From: Jiangella aurantiaca | GTDB lineage: Bacteria > Actinomycetota > Actinomycetes > Jiangellales > Jiangellaceae | Direction of reading: 5' to 3' | DNA: 64,000 nucleotides | Assembly (NCBI RefSeq): GCF_004349105.1 | Contig: NZ_SMLB01000009.1 | Span: 116,410 to 180,409 of the forward strand | Part shown: positions 16,536 through 24,303 of the stretch, piece by piece | Position numbering within the stretch: position 1 is the stretch's first letter | How the letters are laid out: each line of letters opens with the position of its first letter | Position numbers and translations under genes: made by a program | The notes under the pieces: model-generated | What the model was told of the DNA's origin: nothing | Database searches by the model: none | Seen by the model: only the letters and a program-made list of their open reading frames with translations

Positions 16536-17710
16536 GACAGCTCCCCGGCGAGCGCGCCGCCGAGCCGGGCCCGGACCAGCTCGCCCTGACCACCGGTCGC
16601 GCCGGCCGCGTCGTACGGGGTGGCGAGGACCAGCGCGGCCGCACCCAGCGCCCACGACGTGTCGTCCCACGACTCGACGACGACGGGCACGCCGCGGCGC
16701 GACGGCATCAGGTGGGCGCGCAGGCTCGGTTCGAACCCCGGCCGCCAGTGCTCCCAGGCGCGGGTGCCCTCGCCGAGCACGATGACGATCTCCGGGTCCA
16801 TCACGTTGATCAGGCCGGCGACGCCGCGGCCGAACAGCTCGCCGGCCGTCGCGAAGATCGTCGCGTCCGGCGCGTCGAGACCGGCGTCGTGCGCGGCACG
16901 CAGCAGCGCCTCCTGGCCGACGGCCGCCTCGAGGCAGCCGGTGTTGCCGCAGGAGCACTGTGGGCCGTCGGGTCGGACCGGGAAGTGGCCGAACTCGCCG
17001 GCCCCGCCGCCCGCGCCGCGGTACACGCTCCCGTCGACGACCAGCCCGGCGCCGACGCCGCGGCCGATCGTCACGACGAGGAAGTTCCGGTGCTCGCGGC
17101 CCCGGCCGTACAGCCGTTCGGCGACGGCGAGCGCGTTGACGTCGTTCTCGACGAGGACGGGGGCCGGCAGGGCGGCGCGCAGCCGGGCGCCGAGGGCGAG
17201 CCGCCGCCACCCCAGCGTCGGCGCGTCGACGGCGCCCGCCTCCTGGTCGTCGACCGCGCCGGGGACGCCGATGCCGATGCCGAGGATCGGCGCGGCCGGG
17301 GCGTCGTCGCCGGCGTCGTCCGCCGGCGTCTCGACGAGCGGCCGGAGCAAGTCCACCAGCCGGTCCGGCGCGTCCGCGGCCATCGCGTCGAACGGCCATT
17401 CCCACGACTGCCGCACGTGCCCGTCCAGCCGAACGTCGACGACGGCGACATGGTCGGCGGCGACCTTGGCGCCCAGGGCCCGGCCGGCAGAGCCGACCAG
17501 CCCCAGCAGCACGGCCGGCCGGCCACCACGGGACGGGCGGTGCTCGACCTCGGCGACCAGGCCGCGGGCCAGCAGGTCCTTGACGATCTGGGTGACGGTG
17601 GCCGGGCTCACGCCCAGCGTCCGGGCGATGTCGGTCCTGCTCAGCGGGCCGGACGTGCCCAGCGCGGCCAGCACGGCCGAGCGGGTGAGGTCACCGCGGG
17701 GAACGGGCAT
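16532..17710 (-). CDS. ROK-family sugar-responsive repressor
   Basis: The 392-residue protein has an N-terminal winged helix (SRTDIARTLGVSPATVTQIVKDLLARGLV, residues 24-52). An actin-like ROK domain follows, with LVENDVNALAVAE, VVTIGRGVGAGLVVDG and the zinc motif CSCGNTGCLE (CxCGxxGC) near residue 255. ROK repressors such as NagC and XylR leave DNA when a sugar or sugar phosphate binds. It is the first gene of the operon, upstream of the transporter and glycosidases, and a 14-bp palindrome stands 17-30 bp before its start, so autoregulation of the whole operon is likely. The inducing sugar is unknown. Confidence 0.92.
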   Translation of the reverse strand: MPVPRGDLTRSAVLAALGTSGPLSRTDIARTLGVSPATVTQIVKDLLARGLVAEVEHRPSRGGRPAVLLGLVGSAGRALGAKVAADHVAVVDVRLDGHVRQSWEWPFDAMAADAPDRLVDLLRPLVETPADDAGDDAPAAPILGIGIGVPGAVDDQEAGAVDAPTLGWRRLALGARLRAALPAPVLVENDVNALAVAERLYGRGREHRNFLVVTIGRGVGAGLVVDGSVYRGAGGGAGEFGHFPVRPDGPQCSCGNTGCLEAAVGQEALLRAAHDAGLDAPDATIFATAGELFGRGVAGLINVMDPEIVIVLGEGTRAWEHWRPGFEPSLRAHLMPSRRGVPVVVESWDDTSWALGAAALVLATPYDAAGATGGQGELVRARLGGALAGELS

Positions 17711-17726
17711 CCGGCACTTCCTTCGG

Positions 17727-17740
17727 GACTAAAGTTAGTC
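17727..17740. promoter_or_regulatory. candidate ROK operator
   Basis: GACTAAAGTTAGTC is a perfect palindrome with 6-bp arms. It lies in an A+T-rich patch immediately upstream of the ROK gene. A+T-rich palindromes at this position are usual for ROK repressors; binding is inferred, not shown. Confidence 0.6.
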
Positions 17741-17876
17741 ATAAAGAAACACCCGCGACACCGGCCTGTCAAGCTCTGCGGATCGGCATTCTTGACAAAT
17801 ATTATTGTCGGTGGAAGCGTGGAGGCATCGATCAGAGCCATGGACGCCGGCCGACCGGCAGAAGCGGAGCACTGCC

Positions 17877-18296
17877 ATGAGCACCAAGACCGTTGCCGAG
17901 AAACTGCTGGTGAAGCCTGGTACGTCCGTGTGGATCTCGCATCCCGACCGGCGGCCGCTGCTCGACCCGCTGCCTGACGGCGTGCGCGTGGTCGACGGGC
18001 CGGCGGACGCCGGCGTCGCGGTCGTCTTCGGCGACGACGCGGCATCGGTGCGCCAGGTCCTCTCCGCGCATCGCGACGCGGTGACGGCGCCGCAGGTGGT
18101 CTGGGTCGCCTACCCGAAGGGCGGGCGGTCGGACGTCAACCGCGACTCGCTCTGGCCGATCGTCGCCGAGTTCGGCCTGCGCCCCAACGGTCAGGTCGCC
18201 ATCGACGACGTGTGGTCGGCGCTGCGGTTCCGGGCGTCCAGGCCCGGGGAGGCCCCGTTCACCGGCGGTGCGAAGTCGTCGACCGCGCTCCCTTGA
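17877..18296 (+). CDS. DUF3052-like protein
   Basis: A 139-residue protein beginning MSTKTVAEKLLVKPGTSVWI, with GGAG before the ATG. The pattern LxVKPGTSVWISH, then VVFGDDAASV, VVWVAYPKGG and VAIDDVWSALRFR follows a small actinobacterial family (DUF3052-like) of unknown biochemical function. The WVAYPKG...DDVWSALRF stretches are its most constant parts. Divergent from the ROK operon, with a TTGACA at 17792-17797 that may be a -35 element. It ends directly at a strong hairpin shared with the convergent helicase gene. Confidence 0.7.
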   Translation: MSTKTVAEKLLVKPGTSVWISHPDRRPLLDPLPDGVRVVDGPADAGVAVVFGDDAASVRQVLSAHRDAVTAPQVVWVAYPKGGRSDVNRDSLWPIVAEFGLRPNGQVAIDDVWSALRFRASRPGEAPFTGGAKSSTALP

Positions 18297-18346
18297 TCAT
18301 CAACCTTCTCGGCTGCCGTGACGACACGGAAGGTTGATGATCAAGG
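18291..18346. repeat. GATCAT-core hairpin, copy C (acts as shared terminator)
   Basis: A perfect 18-bp stem begins CCTTGATCATCAACC (18291-18308) and closes at 18329-18346 with a 20-nt loop. It overlaps the stop codon of the DUF3052-like gene and lies 10 bp from the convergent helicase stop. The arm core TTGATCATCAA recurs in the hairpin at 20203-20258. Confidence 0.8.
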
Positions 18347-18356
18347 GGTGAGTGGG

Positions 18357-20027
18357 TCAGCGGCGGCGGAGCGAGGCGGAGAAGCTGCCGGCGGTCGCCT
18401 TGGCGGCGGCGGATCCGGCGCGGTCCTGGCCGCGGTTGCCCGAGCCGCCGCGGTTGCCGTTCCGCGACCGCCCGCCCGACGTGGTCGACGAGCGTCCGCC
18501 GGACGTGTTCGCGGCGTGGTCCTGCCGCTCGCGCCCGGAGCGCCCGGCGGCGGCGTGACCGCCCGACCCGCTCGAGCCACCGGCGGAGCCGCGACCGCGA
18601 CCGCGGCCGCGACGGCGGCCGGCCGGACGGTCTCCGGCTGCCTCGTCACCGGAGGTGCGGCGCCGGGCCGGCGCCGCCGGCGCCACGATCGGCGTCACGA
18701 GAGGGGCCTTCGGGCCGGTGAGCGCCTCGATGGCGGGGTGGCCGGCCGAGACACGGGTGAGGGTCGGCGTGATGCCGGCCTGCCGGGTCAGGGTGCGGAC
18801 GTCGCCGGCCTGGTCGGGGGTCATGACGGTGACGACGACGCCGCCGGCGCCGGCCCGTGCGGTCCGGCCGGACCGATGCAGGTAGGCCTTGTGCTCAGCC
18901 GGCGGATCGACGTGCACCACGAGGCCGACGTCGTCGACGTGGATGCCTCGTGCAGCGATGTCGGTGGCCACGAGCACTCGCGCCGAACCGGCCGAGAACG
19001 CGGCGAGGTTGCGCTCGCGGGCGCCCTGGCTGAGGTTGCCGTGCAGGTCGACGGCCGGGATGCCGGCCGCTGTGAGCCCCTTGGCCAGTTTCTTGGCGCC
19101 GTGCTTCGTGCGGGCGAACAGCAGCGTGCGGCCCTGACCGGACGCGAGCTCGCGCACAACCTGGCCCTTCATGACGGTCTCGACCGCCATGACGTGGTGC
19201 GTCATGGTCGAGACCTGGGCCACGGCGGGCGCCGTCGAGTGCATGACCGGGTTGGCCATGTAGCGGCGCACCAGGGTGTCGACCCCGTTGTCCAGGGTGG
19301 CCGAGAACAGCAGCCGCTGGCCGCGGCGCGGCGTGGTGTCGAGCAGGCGCCGGACCGCCGGCAGGAAGCCGAGGTCGGCCATGTGGTCGGCCTCGTCGAG
19401 CACCGTGACCTCGACGCCGCCGAGGTCGCAGTAGCCCTGGGCGATCAGGTCCTCGAGCCGGCCCGGGCAGGCGATCAGGATGTCGATGCCGCCGGCCAGC
19501 GCCCGCACCTGCGGCCCCTGACCGACGCCGCCGAACACGGTCGTGATCTTCAGGCCGACGGCCGCGGCGAGCGGCCGCGCGGCGGCGGCCACCTGGTTGG
19601 CCAGTTCGCGGGTGGGCACGAGGATCAGGGCACGAGGACGGCGCGGCCGTCGAGGTGCGCCGGTGGCGAGCAGCCGCGACACCGTCGGGACGGCGAACGC
19701 GATGGTCTTGCCGGAGCCGGTCTGGCCGCGGCCGAGAACGTCACGACCGGCGAGTGTGTCAGGGAGCGTGGCAGCTTGGATCGGGAACGGCGTGGTGACG
19801 CCGTCCGCCGCCAGGGCGGCGACGACCGCGGTGGGCACGCCGAGCTCGGCGAACGACCGCCCGTCGACGACGGCGACCGGGGCCGCCTGCACGACCGACG
19901 AGTCGGGCGCGACAGCGGAACCGACCGCGACCTCCGATGCTGCGGCGATGGCCTGAGTCGGCCGGCGGCGGTTGCGGGGGCGGCGGCGAGCGCCGTCGCC
20001 CCGCGGAGTGCGGGAATCTGTGGGCAC
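18357..20027 (-). CDS. DEAD-box ATP-dependent RNA helicase
   Basis: The 556-residue protein has all core motifs in order. These are the Q-motif region TTPFPIQAATLP, GRGQTGSGKT (motif I), VPTRELA (Ia), DEADHM (II), LLFSATL (III), then in domain 2 TLLFARTKHGAKKLA, VLVATDIAARGIHV (V) and HRSGRTARAG (VI). N- and C-terminal tails are basic; the C-tail from ~430 is rich in Arg, Gly and Ser (RGRGRGRGSAGG), suited to RNA binding as in RhlE/CsdA-like helicases. It likely unwinds rRNA or mRNA, often in cold adaptation. The GTG start sits behind a hairpin that buries its ribosome-binding site. Confidence 0.93.
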   Translation of the reverse strand: MPTDSRTPRGDGARRRPRNRRRPTQAIAAASEVAVGSAVAPDSSVVQAAPVAVVDGRSFAELGVPTAVVAALAADGVTTPFPIQAATLPDTLAGRDVLGRGQTGSGKTIAFAVPTVSRLLATGAPRRPRRPRALILVPTRELANQVAAAARPLAAAVGLKITTVFGGVGQGPQVRALAGGIDILIACPGRLEDLIAQGYCDLGGVEVTVLDEADHMADLGFLPAVRRLLDTTPRRGQRLLFSATLDNGVDTLVRRYMANPVMHSTAPAVAQVSTMTHHVMAVETVMKGQVVRELASGQGRTLLFARTKHGAKKLAKGLTAAGIPAVDLHGNLSQGARERNLAAFSAGSARVLVATDIAARGIHVDDVGLVVHVDPPAEHKAYLHRSGRTARAGAGGVVVTVMTPDQAGDVRTLTRQAGITPTLTRVSAGHPAIEALTGPKAPLVTPIVAPAAPARRRTSGDEAAGDRPAGRRRGRGRGRGSAGGSSGSGGHAAAGRSGRERQDHAANTSGGRSSTTSGGRSRNGNRGGSGNRGQDRAGSAAAKATAGSFSASLRRR

Positions 20028-20029
20028 GA

Positions 20030-20152
20030 ACGTCCTTCCAGGACGTAGAGGGAGTGGCCGGTCACGATCGGACGCCCGCTCATCTGGAAGGGGGGACCTG
20101 CGCCTTCACACGGCGCGTCGCACTCGACCTCGGGGACCTGTACTGAGGTCCC
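20030..20152 (-). promoter_or_regulatory. structured 5' leader of the helicase gene
   Basis: Immediately before the GTG start, ACGTCCT and AGGACGT (20030-20046) form a perfect 7-bp stem with a 3-nt loop, and the ribosome-binding AGGA is inside the stem. Farther out, GGGACCT/AGGTCCC (20133-20139 and 20146-20152) forms another 7-bp stem. This suggests translation is gated by RNA folding, for example by temperature or by the helicase itself. The role is inferred. Confidence 0.5.
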
Positions 20153-20202
20153 GTCGGTGCCTAGTGTGCCCTATCGGGCGCCCGGCCACCAACCGAGCCC
20201 CT

Positions 20203-20258
20203 CCATGATCATCAAGGATCGACCACGCCATGGTGTGGAGCACCCTTGATGATCATGG
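20203..20258. repeat. GATCAT-core hairpin, copy D
   Basis: CCATGATCATCAAGG (20203-20217) pairs perfectly with 20244-20258 around a loop that itself contains CCACGCCATGGTGTGG, a near-palindrome. It lies just past the desaturase stop and may terminate it. Its arm shares TGATCATCAA with the hairpin at 18291-18346. Confidence 0.7.
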
Positions 20259-20279
20259 GCGCTGGGCCGGCGAGCGCGG

Positions 20280-21359
20280 CTACGTCCGGTACTGCGCCGT
20301 GATGGGGCACTGGAACGGATCACGCGCCCGCAAGCCGACGTCGTTCAGATACCGGACCACGATGCGGTACGACCCCACCAGCGAGGTCTCCGTGTAGGTG
20401 ATCCCGTGGCGCGCGCAGAACTCGCGCACGATCGGCTGCGCCCGCCGCAGGTTGGGGCGGGGCATGCTCGGGAACAGGTGGTGCTCGACCTGGTAGTTGA
20501 GGCCGCCCATGGCGAGGTCGGTGACCGGCCCGCCGGTGATGTTGCGGGACATGAGCACCTGCCGGCGCAGGAAGTCGATCTTCATCGAGGCGGGGACGAT
20601 CGGCATGCCCTTGTGGTTGGGGGCGAACGCGCCACCAAGGAGCACCCCGAACAGGCCCATCTGCACGCAGAAGAACGCGATGGCCTTGCCCGGGGGCAGG
20701 ACGATGAACAGGGCCGTCAGGTAGCCGCCGAGCCGGACGGTGACGAAGAGGATCTCGACCCACCGGTGCTCGAGCCGTTCGCGCCGGGCGATGTTCTGGA
20801 TGCTGTGAACGTGCAGCGCGAGGCCTTCCAGGAGGAGCAGCGGGAAGAAGAACCAGCCCTGCCGCCGCGCGAACCACTGCCCGACCGGGCCGCGCTCGTG
20901 CAGCGCCGCGGGCGAGAACGCCAGGACGCCCGGTGCGATGTCGGGATCGGCGCCCTCCTTGTTCGGGTTGAGGTGGTGGCGGGTGTGCTTGCGCATCCAC
21001 CAGCTGTAGCTGAGCCCGGTGAACAGGCCCGAGATCACCCGGCCGGTCCATTCGTTCCAGCGATGCGAGGCGAAGATCTGCCGGTGCGAGCCCTCGTGGC
21101 CGATGAAGCCGAACTGGGCCAGGACGACGGCGAGCGCCGCGGCCAGCAGCAGCTGGTACCAGGAGTCGCCGAGGAGCGCGAAGCCGACCCAGATGGCGGC
21201 GAACGCGGCGACCGTGCCGAGCATGAGGGTCCAGTAGAACGCGTATCGGCGTTTGAGCAGGCCGGCCGCCTGGATGACTTTCGAGAGCTCGGCGTACGCG
21301 CTGACGTGCCGCTCGCGGGGGGAACCGAGCGCAGGCGAACTCTCCATGGCCGTGGTCAT
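20280..21359 (-). CDS. membrane fatty-acid (acyl-lipid) desaturase
   Basis: The 359-residue integral-membrane enzyme has the three histidine boxes of the FADS group. They are GHEGSHRQ (HxxxH, near 90), KHTRHHLNPN (HxxHH, near 125) and YQVEHHLFPSMPR (QxxHH, near 292), which hold the di-iron centre. Paired hydrophobic segments surround them. Gln as first residue of the third box is typical of front-end (delta-5/delta-6-like) desaturases. It introduces double bonds into membrane acyl chains, adjusting fluidity. The ATG at 21357-21359 is preceded by AGAAGGG. It follows a histidine kinase gene on the same strand by 185 bp, so it probably has its own promoter. Confidence 0.9.
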   Translation of the reverse strand: MTTAMESSPALGSPRERHVSAYAELSKVIQAAGLLKRRYAFYWTLMLGTVAAFAAIWVGFALLGDSWYQLLLAAALAVVLAQFGFIGHEGSHRQIFASHRWNEWTGRVISGLFTGLSYSWWMRKHTRHHLNPNKEGADPDIAPGVLAFSPAALHERGPVGQWFARRQGWFFFPLLLLEGLALHVHSIQNIARRERLEHRWVEILFVTVRLGGYLTALFIVLPPGKAIAFFCVQMGLFGVLLGGAFAPNHKGMPIVPASMKIDFLRRQVLMSRNITGGPVTDLAMGGLNYQVEHHLFPSMPRPNLRRAQPIVREFCARHGITYTETSLVGSYRIVVRYLNDVGLRARDPFQCPITAQYRT

Positions 21360-21544
21360 CAAAGGGGCACCCTTCTGGTGATCGCGGCCGTCTCGGCCGA
21401 GGCGTCAAAAGATGTGACGTCGTTACTGCGACAACGGCTCCGTCGAGTACGAGGTTCCGGAATCAGGTTCCGGCGGCGACCCGAACCTATCGGTGCCGAC
21501 CACCCGAGGATACGCACAGGTGGCGCATCGGGCATGACGGCTCA

Positions 21545-22768
21545 TCACGCCGCGGGGAACGTGAGGGTGACGGTGGCGCCCTGACCAGGACGGCCGTCGA
21601 TCGTCAGTGTGCCGTCGTGGGCGTGCACGATCTCGTCGACCAGCGCCAGCCCGAGGCCGAGCCGCGGGTGGTGGCCGTTGCCGTTGCCGGTGGCGCCGCG
21701 GCGGAACCGCTGAGTGAGTTGGGCCGCCACCTCGGGGTCGAGGCCGTCGCCGTCGTCGATGACGCTGATGCGGACGGTGCCGTCGGCCCCGGACAGCCCG
21801 AGCGTGATGGTGCCACCGCGGGAGACGTGGTCCATCGCGTTGTCGACGAGGGCGGCGACGGCGCGGCGCAGGGCGCTCGGCACGCCCGTGACGACGTGGT
21901 GATCGGTGGGGACGGTGTCGACGACGAGGTCGATGCCGGCCTCGTCGGCGGTGGCCGAGAAGGAGTCCTTGACCTCCTTGGCGACCCGGGCGAGGTCGAC
22001 CGGCTGCCGTGCCTCCGGGCGGAACTGCATCTCCGCCGACAGCAGCAGGTCGTTGACGATGTCGTTGAGCACCCGGGCGTCGTCGACCAGCTGGTCGATC
22101 TCCTGCCGCTGGTCGTCGTCGGTGCTGGGACGGCGCTGCAGCAGCTGGGCGCGGGTGTGCAGGATCGCCAGCGGGGTGCGCAGCTCGTGACTGGCCTCGG
22201 CGACGAACCGGCGCTGCGAGGCCAGCGCGTCGCCGAGCGGACGGACGGCGCGCCGCGCCACCAGCCAGCCCAGCCCGGCCGCCGCAAGCACACCGACGGC
22301 GCCGACCAGGATGGACAGCCGGGCCAGCCGCTCGGTCTCCTCCTGCTGCTCGACGAAGTTGGTGGCCGCGACCGTCCGGGCGTCGCCGGAGTCGTCGACG
22401 TACATCAGGAACGGGGTGTCGCACAGCTCGACCCGGGTGGAGCCCGGACCCAGATCGTCGGCGACCGCCCAAGCGTCCTCGTCGGTGCAGCCGTTCGGCA
22501 GCCCGTCTACGACCAGGCGGCTGCCGTCGGGCGCGGCCGGGACGTACTCGGCGGCGTTGGCGGCCTTGTCCTGCAGCTTGTGCTCGGTGGCGGAGACCCG
22601 CTCCTGTCCGCTGATCGAGTAGACCAGCGCGATGATGACGCCGATGACCAGCGCGACGGCGATGCCCGTCTGCACGGCGACGACGATCGACGCCCGGCGC
22701 AGCAGCCGCCGGTCGGCGGGCGCGGACGGTGGACGGCGGCGCTCGGAGCCGCCTCGGCGCCAGCTCAA
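21545..22768 (-). CDS. two-component sensor histidine kinase
   Basis: The 407-residue membrane kinase begins with a basic tail and a first helix (IVVAVQTGIAVALVIGVIIALVY, ~30-52). An extracellular sensor of ~100 residues with two Cys and a second helix (ILVGAVGVLAAAGLGWLVA) follow. The H-box is FVAEASHELRTPLAIL; the N-box ALVDNAMDH, G1 IDDGDGLDP and G2 RLGLGLALVDEI complete the ATPase domain. The start is read as TTG overlapping the TGA of the response regulator (TTGA), which keeps the usual coupling. The signal is unknown. Confidence 0.88.
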   Translation of the reverse strand: MSWRRGGSERRRPPSAPADRRLLRRASIVVAVQTGIAVALVIGVIIALVYSISGQERVSATEHKLQDKAANAAEYVPAAPDGSRLVVDGLPNGCTDEDAWAVADDLGPGSTRVELCDTPFLMYVDDSGDARTVAATNFVEQQEETERLARLSILVGAVGVLAAAGLGWLVARRAVRPLGDALASQRRFVAEASHELRTPLAILHTRAQLLQRRPSTDDDQRQEIDQLVDDARVLNDIVNDLLLSAEMQFRPEARQPVDLARVAKEVKDSFSATADEAGIDLVVDTVPTDHHVVTGVPSALRRAVAALVDNAMDHVSRGGTITLGLSGADGTVRISVIDDGDGLDPEVAAQLTQRFRRGATGNGNGHHPRLGLGLALVDEIVHAHDGTLTIDGRPGQGATVTLTFPAA

Positions 22769-23436
22769 GCAGATCCCATCCGGTAGCCGAGGCCGTGGAC
22801 GGTACGGATGACGTCTCGGCCGAGTTTCCTGCGCAGATAGTAGACGTAGGTGTCCACGGCGCCGGGGCTGTCCGCGTCCTGGAACACCAGTCGGCGCAGC
22901 TCGTCGCGGGTGAAGACCTGTGACGGGTGGGCGGCGAACAACTGCAGCAGCTCGTTCTCGCGCCCGGACAGCTCGATCGGCCCGGCCGTGCCGCCGAGCA
23001 CCCGCCGCGCGGCGACGTCGAGGTACCGTTCGCCGAGGTCGAGCCGGGTCGAGGTGTCGGTGTGCCGGCGCAGCAGAGCGCGCAGCCGGGCCAGCAGCTC
23101 GTCGATCTCGAACGGCTTGACGACGTAGTCCTCGGCACCGGCGTCCAGGCCCTCGACGCGGTCCTCGGTGGTGCCGCGGGCGGTCAGGACCAGGATCGGC
23201 GTCGCCACGCCCCGAGCGCGCAGCCGGCGCACCAGGTCGACGCCCTCGATGGCGGGCAGCCCGCGGTCGATGACCATGACGGCGTACCGCTGGGTCAGCG
23301 CGTGGTGCAGCCCGGACTGGCCGTCGCGGGCCATGTCGACGGTGTAACCCTCGCCGGTGAACAGCCGGTCCAGCAGCGCCGCCAGCTTGGCGTCGTCCTC
23401 GACCAGCAGCAACGAGCGGTCGTGGTCGCCTGTCAT
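22765..23436 (-). CDS. OmpR-family response regulator
   Basis: The 223-residue protein pairs a receiver domain with a winged helix. The receiver has LLLVEDDAKL (acidic pair), VMVIDRGLPAIEG with the phospho-acceptor Asp (about 52), LVLTARG and VVKPFEIDELLAR with the Lys switch. The DNA-binding domain carries LSGRENELLQLFAAHPSQVFTRDELRRLVF and TYVYYLRRKLGRDVIRTVHGLGYRM. The residue after the acceptor Asp is Arg rather than the usual hydrophobic, a minor oddity. Two 11-bp direct repeats, a classic binding layout for this family, lie 23-44 bp upstream of its ATG, so autoregulation is expected. Confidence 0.93.
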   Translation of the reverse strand: MTGDHDRSLLLVEDDAKLAALLDRLFTGEGYTVDMARDGQSGLHHALTQRYAVMVIDRGLPAIEGVDLVRRLRARGVATPILVLTARGTTEDRVEGLDAGAEDYVVKPFEIDELLARLRALLRRHTDTSTRLDLGERYLDVAARRVLGGTAGPIELSGRENELLQLFAAHPSQVFTRDELRRLVFQDADSPGAVDTYVYYLRRKLGRDVIRTVHGLGYRMGSA

Positions 23437-23458
23437 GTTCTCGATGCTCGCACGGGCG

Positions 23459-23480
23459 CTCTGAGGTTCCTCTGAGATTC
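23459..23480 (-). promoter_or_regulatory. OmpR-type direct-repeat site
   Basis: The 11-bp unit CTCTGAGGTTC is followed without gap by CTCTGAGATTC (one mismatch). Direct repeats with an 11-bp period are the known arrangement for tandem binding of OmpR/PhoB dimers on one DNA face. The location just before the response regulator start suggests autoregulation. Confidence 0.6.
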
Positions 23481-23616
23481 GCGCCGAAGCATGGATCCCA
23501 CGGTGCAGCGGAGTCCGCGGATGAGAGTTCGGCACCGCGTGCCAACCGATCGTCCACGGACTCCGTTTACCAGCCAAAGGGGGCATGACGTGGGGTCGGT
23601 CGCAGAGAGGCTGAAG

Positions 23617-24303
23617 ATGAGCATGGGGCACGAGATCGAGGTCCTGGCCGCGAGCGAGGACGACCTGCGTACGACCGCGGCGCTGCACGTGGCGGAGCTG
23701 CCACACGGGCTCTTCCCGCGGCTCGGCGAGGGGTTCGTCCGCCGCTGGCACGGTGCCCACCTGGAGTCGCGGTACGGCGTCGTGCTGGTCGCCAAGCAGG
23801 ACGGCGAGGTCGTCGGGTTCGCGCTCGGCACCACCGACCGACCCGCCAACGTCGCCTGGATCATCGGCCACCGCCGCCGCGAGCTCGCCCTGGCGGGGCT
23901 GCGGGCGCTGCTCACCCGGCCAGTCGTGGCCGCCGGGTTCGTCCGGACACGCGGGTTGCGGTACGCACGGCGGCTGCTCGGACGGGGTGCGGCGCCGGCC
24001 CGGGTGGCCGGCCGGGGCGACGTGCCGGAGGCGGGGTTCGGCCCGATCGCCGTGCTCGAGGCGATCGTCGTCGCGCCGGAGCGTCGGGGGCGCTCGGTCG
24101 GCACGGCGCTGTCCGAGGCGTTCCTGTCCAGCGTCGCGGCGGCCGGCGGCGACCGCGTCGAGCTGATCACGAAGGCGGGTGCCCGCGGTGCGGCCGGGTT
24201 CTACGAGCGGGCCGGCTGGCGCCGCGTCGGCAGCCATGTCGACCGCGACGGCGACGAGGTCCACACGTACCGGATCGACCCGCGGTTCGTGCGGGTTCGA
24301 TGA
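23617..24303 (+). CDS. GNAT-family N-acetyltransferase
   Basis: A 228-residue protein with the GNAT fold. The N-terminal region ALHVAELPHGLFPRLGEGF and VLVAKQDGEVVGFALGT gives the early strands. IAVLEAIVVAPERRGRSVGTALSEAFLSSV contains the acetyl-CoA pyrophosphate loop (RRGRSVGTAL, a variant of R/Q-x-x-G-x-G/A). GAAGFYERAGWRRVG is the conserved C-terminal helix-strand. A 50-residue insert of basic helix precedes the cofactor loop. The ATG (MSMGHEIE) is preceded by AGAGAGG. The substrate is unknown. It is translationally coupled (ATGA) to the lipoprotein gene downstream, hinting at a shared, possibly cell-envelope, role. Confidence 0.8.
   Translation: MSMGHEIEVLAASEDDLRTTAALHVAELPHGLFPRLGEGFVRRWHGAHLESRYGVVLVAKQDGEVVGFALGTTDRPANVAWIIGHRRRELALAGLRALLTRPVVAAGFVRTRGLRYARRLLGRGAAPARVAGRGDVPEAGFGPIAVLEAIVVAPERRGRSVGTALSEAFLSSVAAAGGDRVELITKAGARGAAGFYERAGWRRVGSHVDRDGDEVHTYRIDPRFVRVR

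Noticed and set aside
20280..23436. A DesKR-like fluidity-sensing system formed by the two-component pair and the desaturase
   Set aside because: The kinase is OmpR-class with one extracellular sensor, not DesK-like; 185 bp separate it from the desaturase, and the CTCTGAG repeat is not found before the desaturase.
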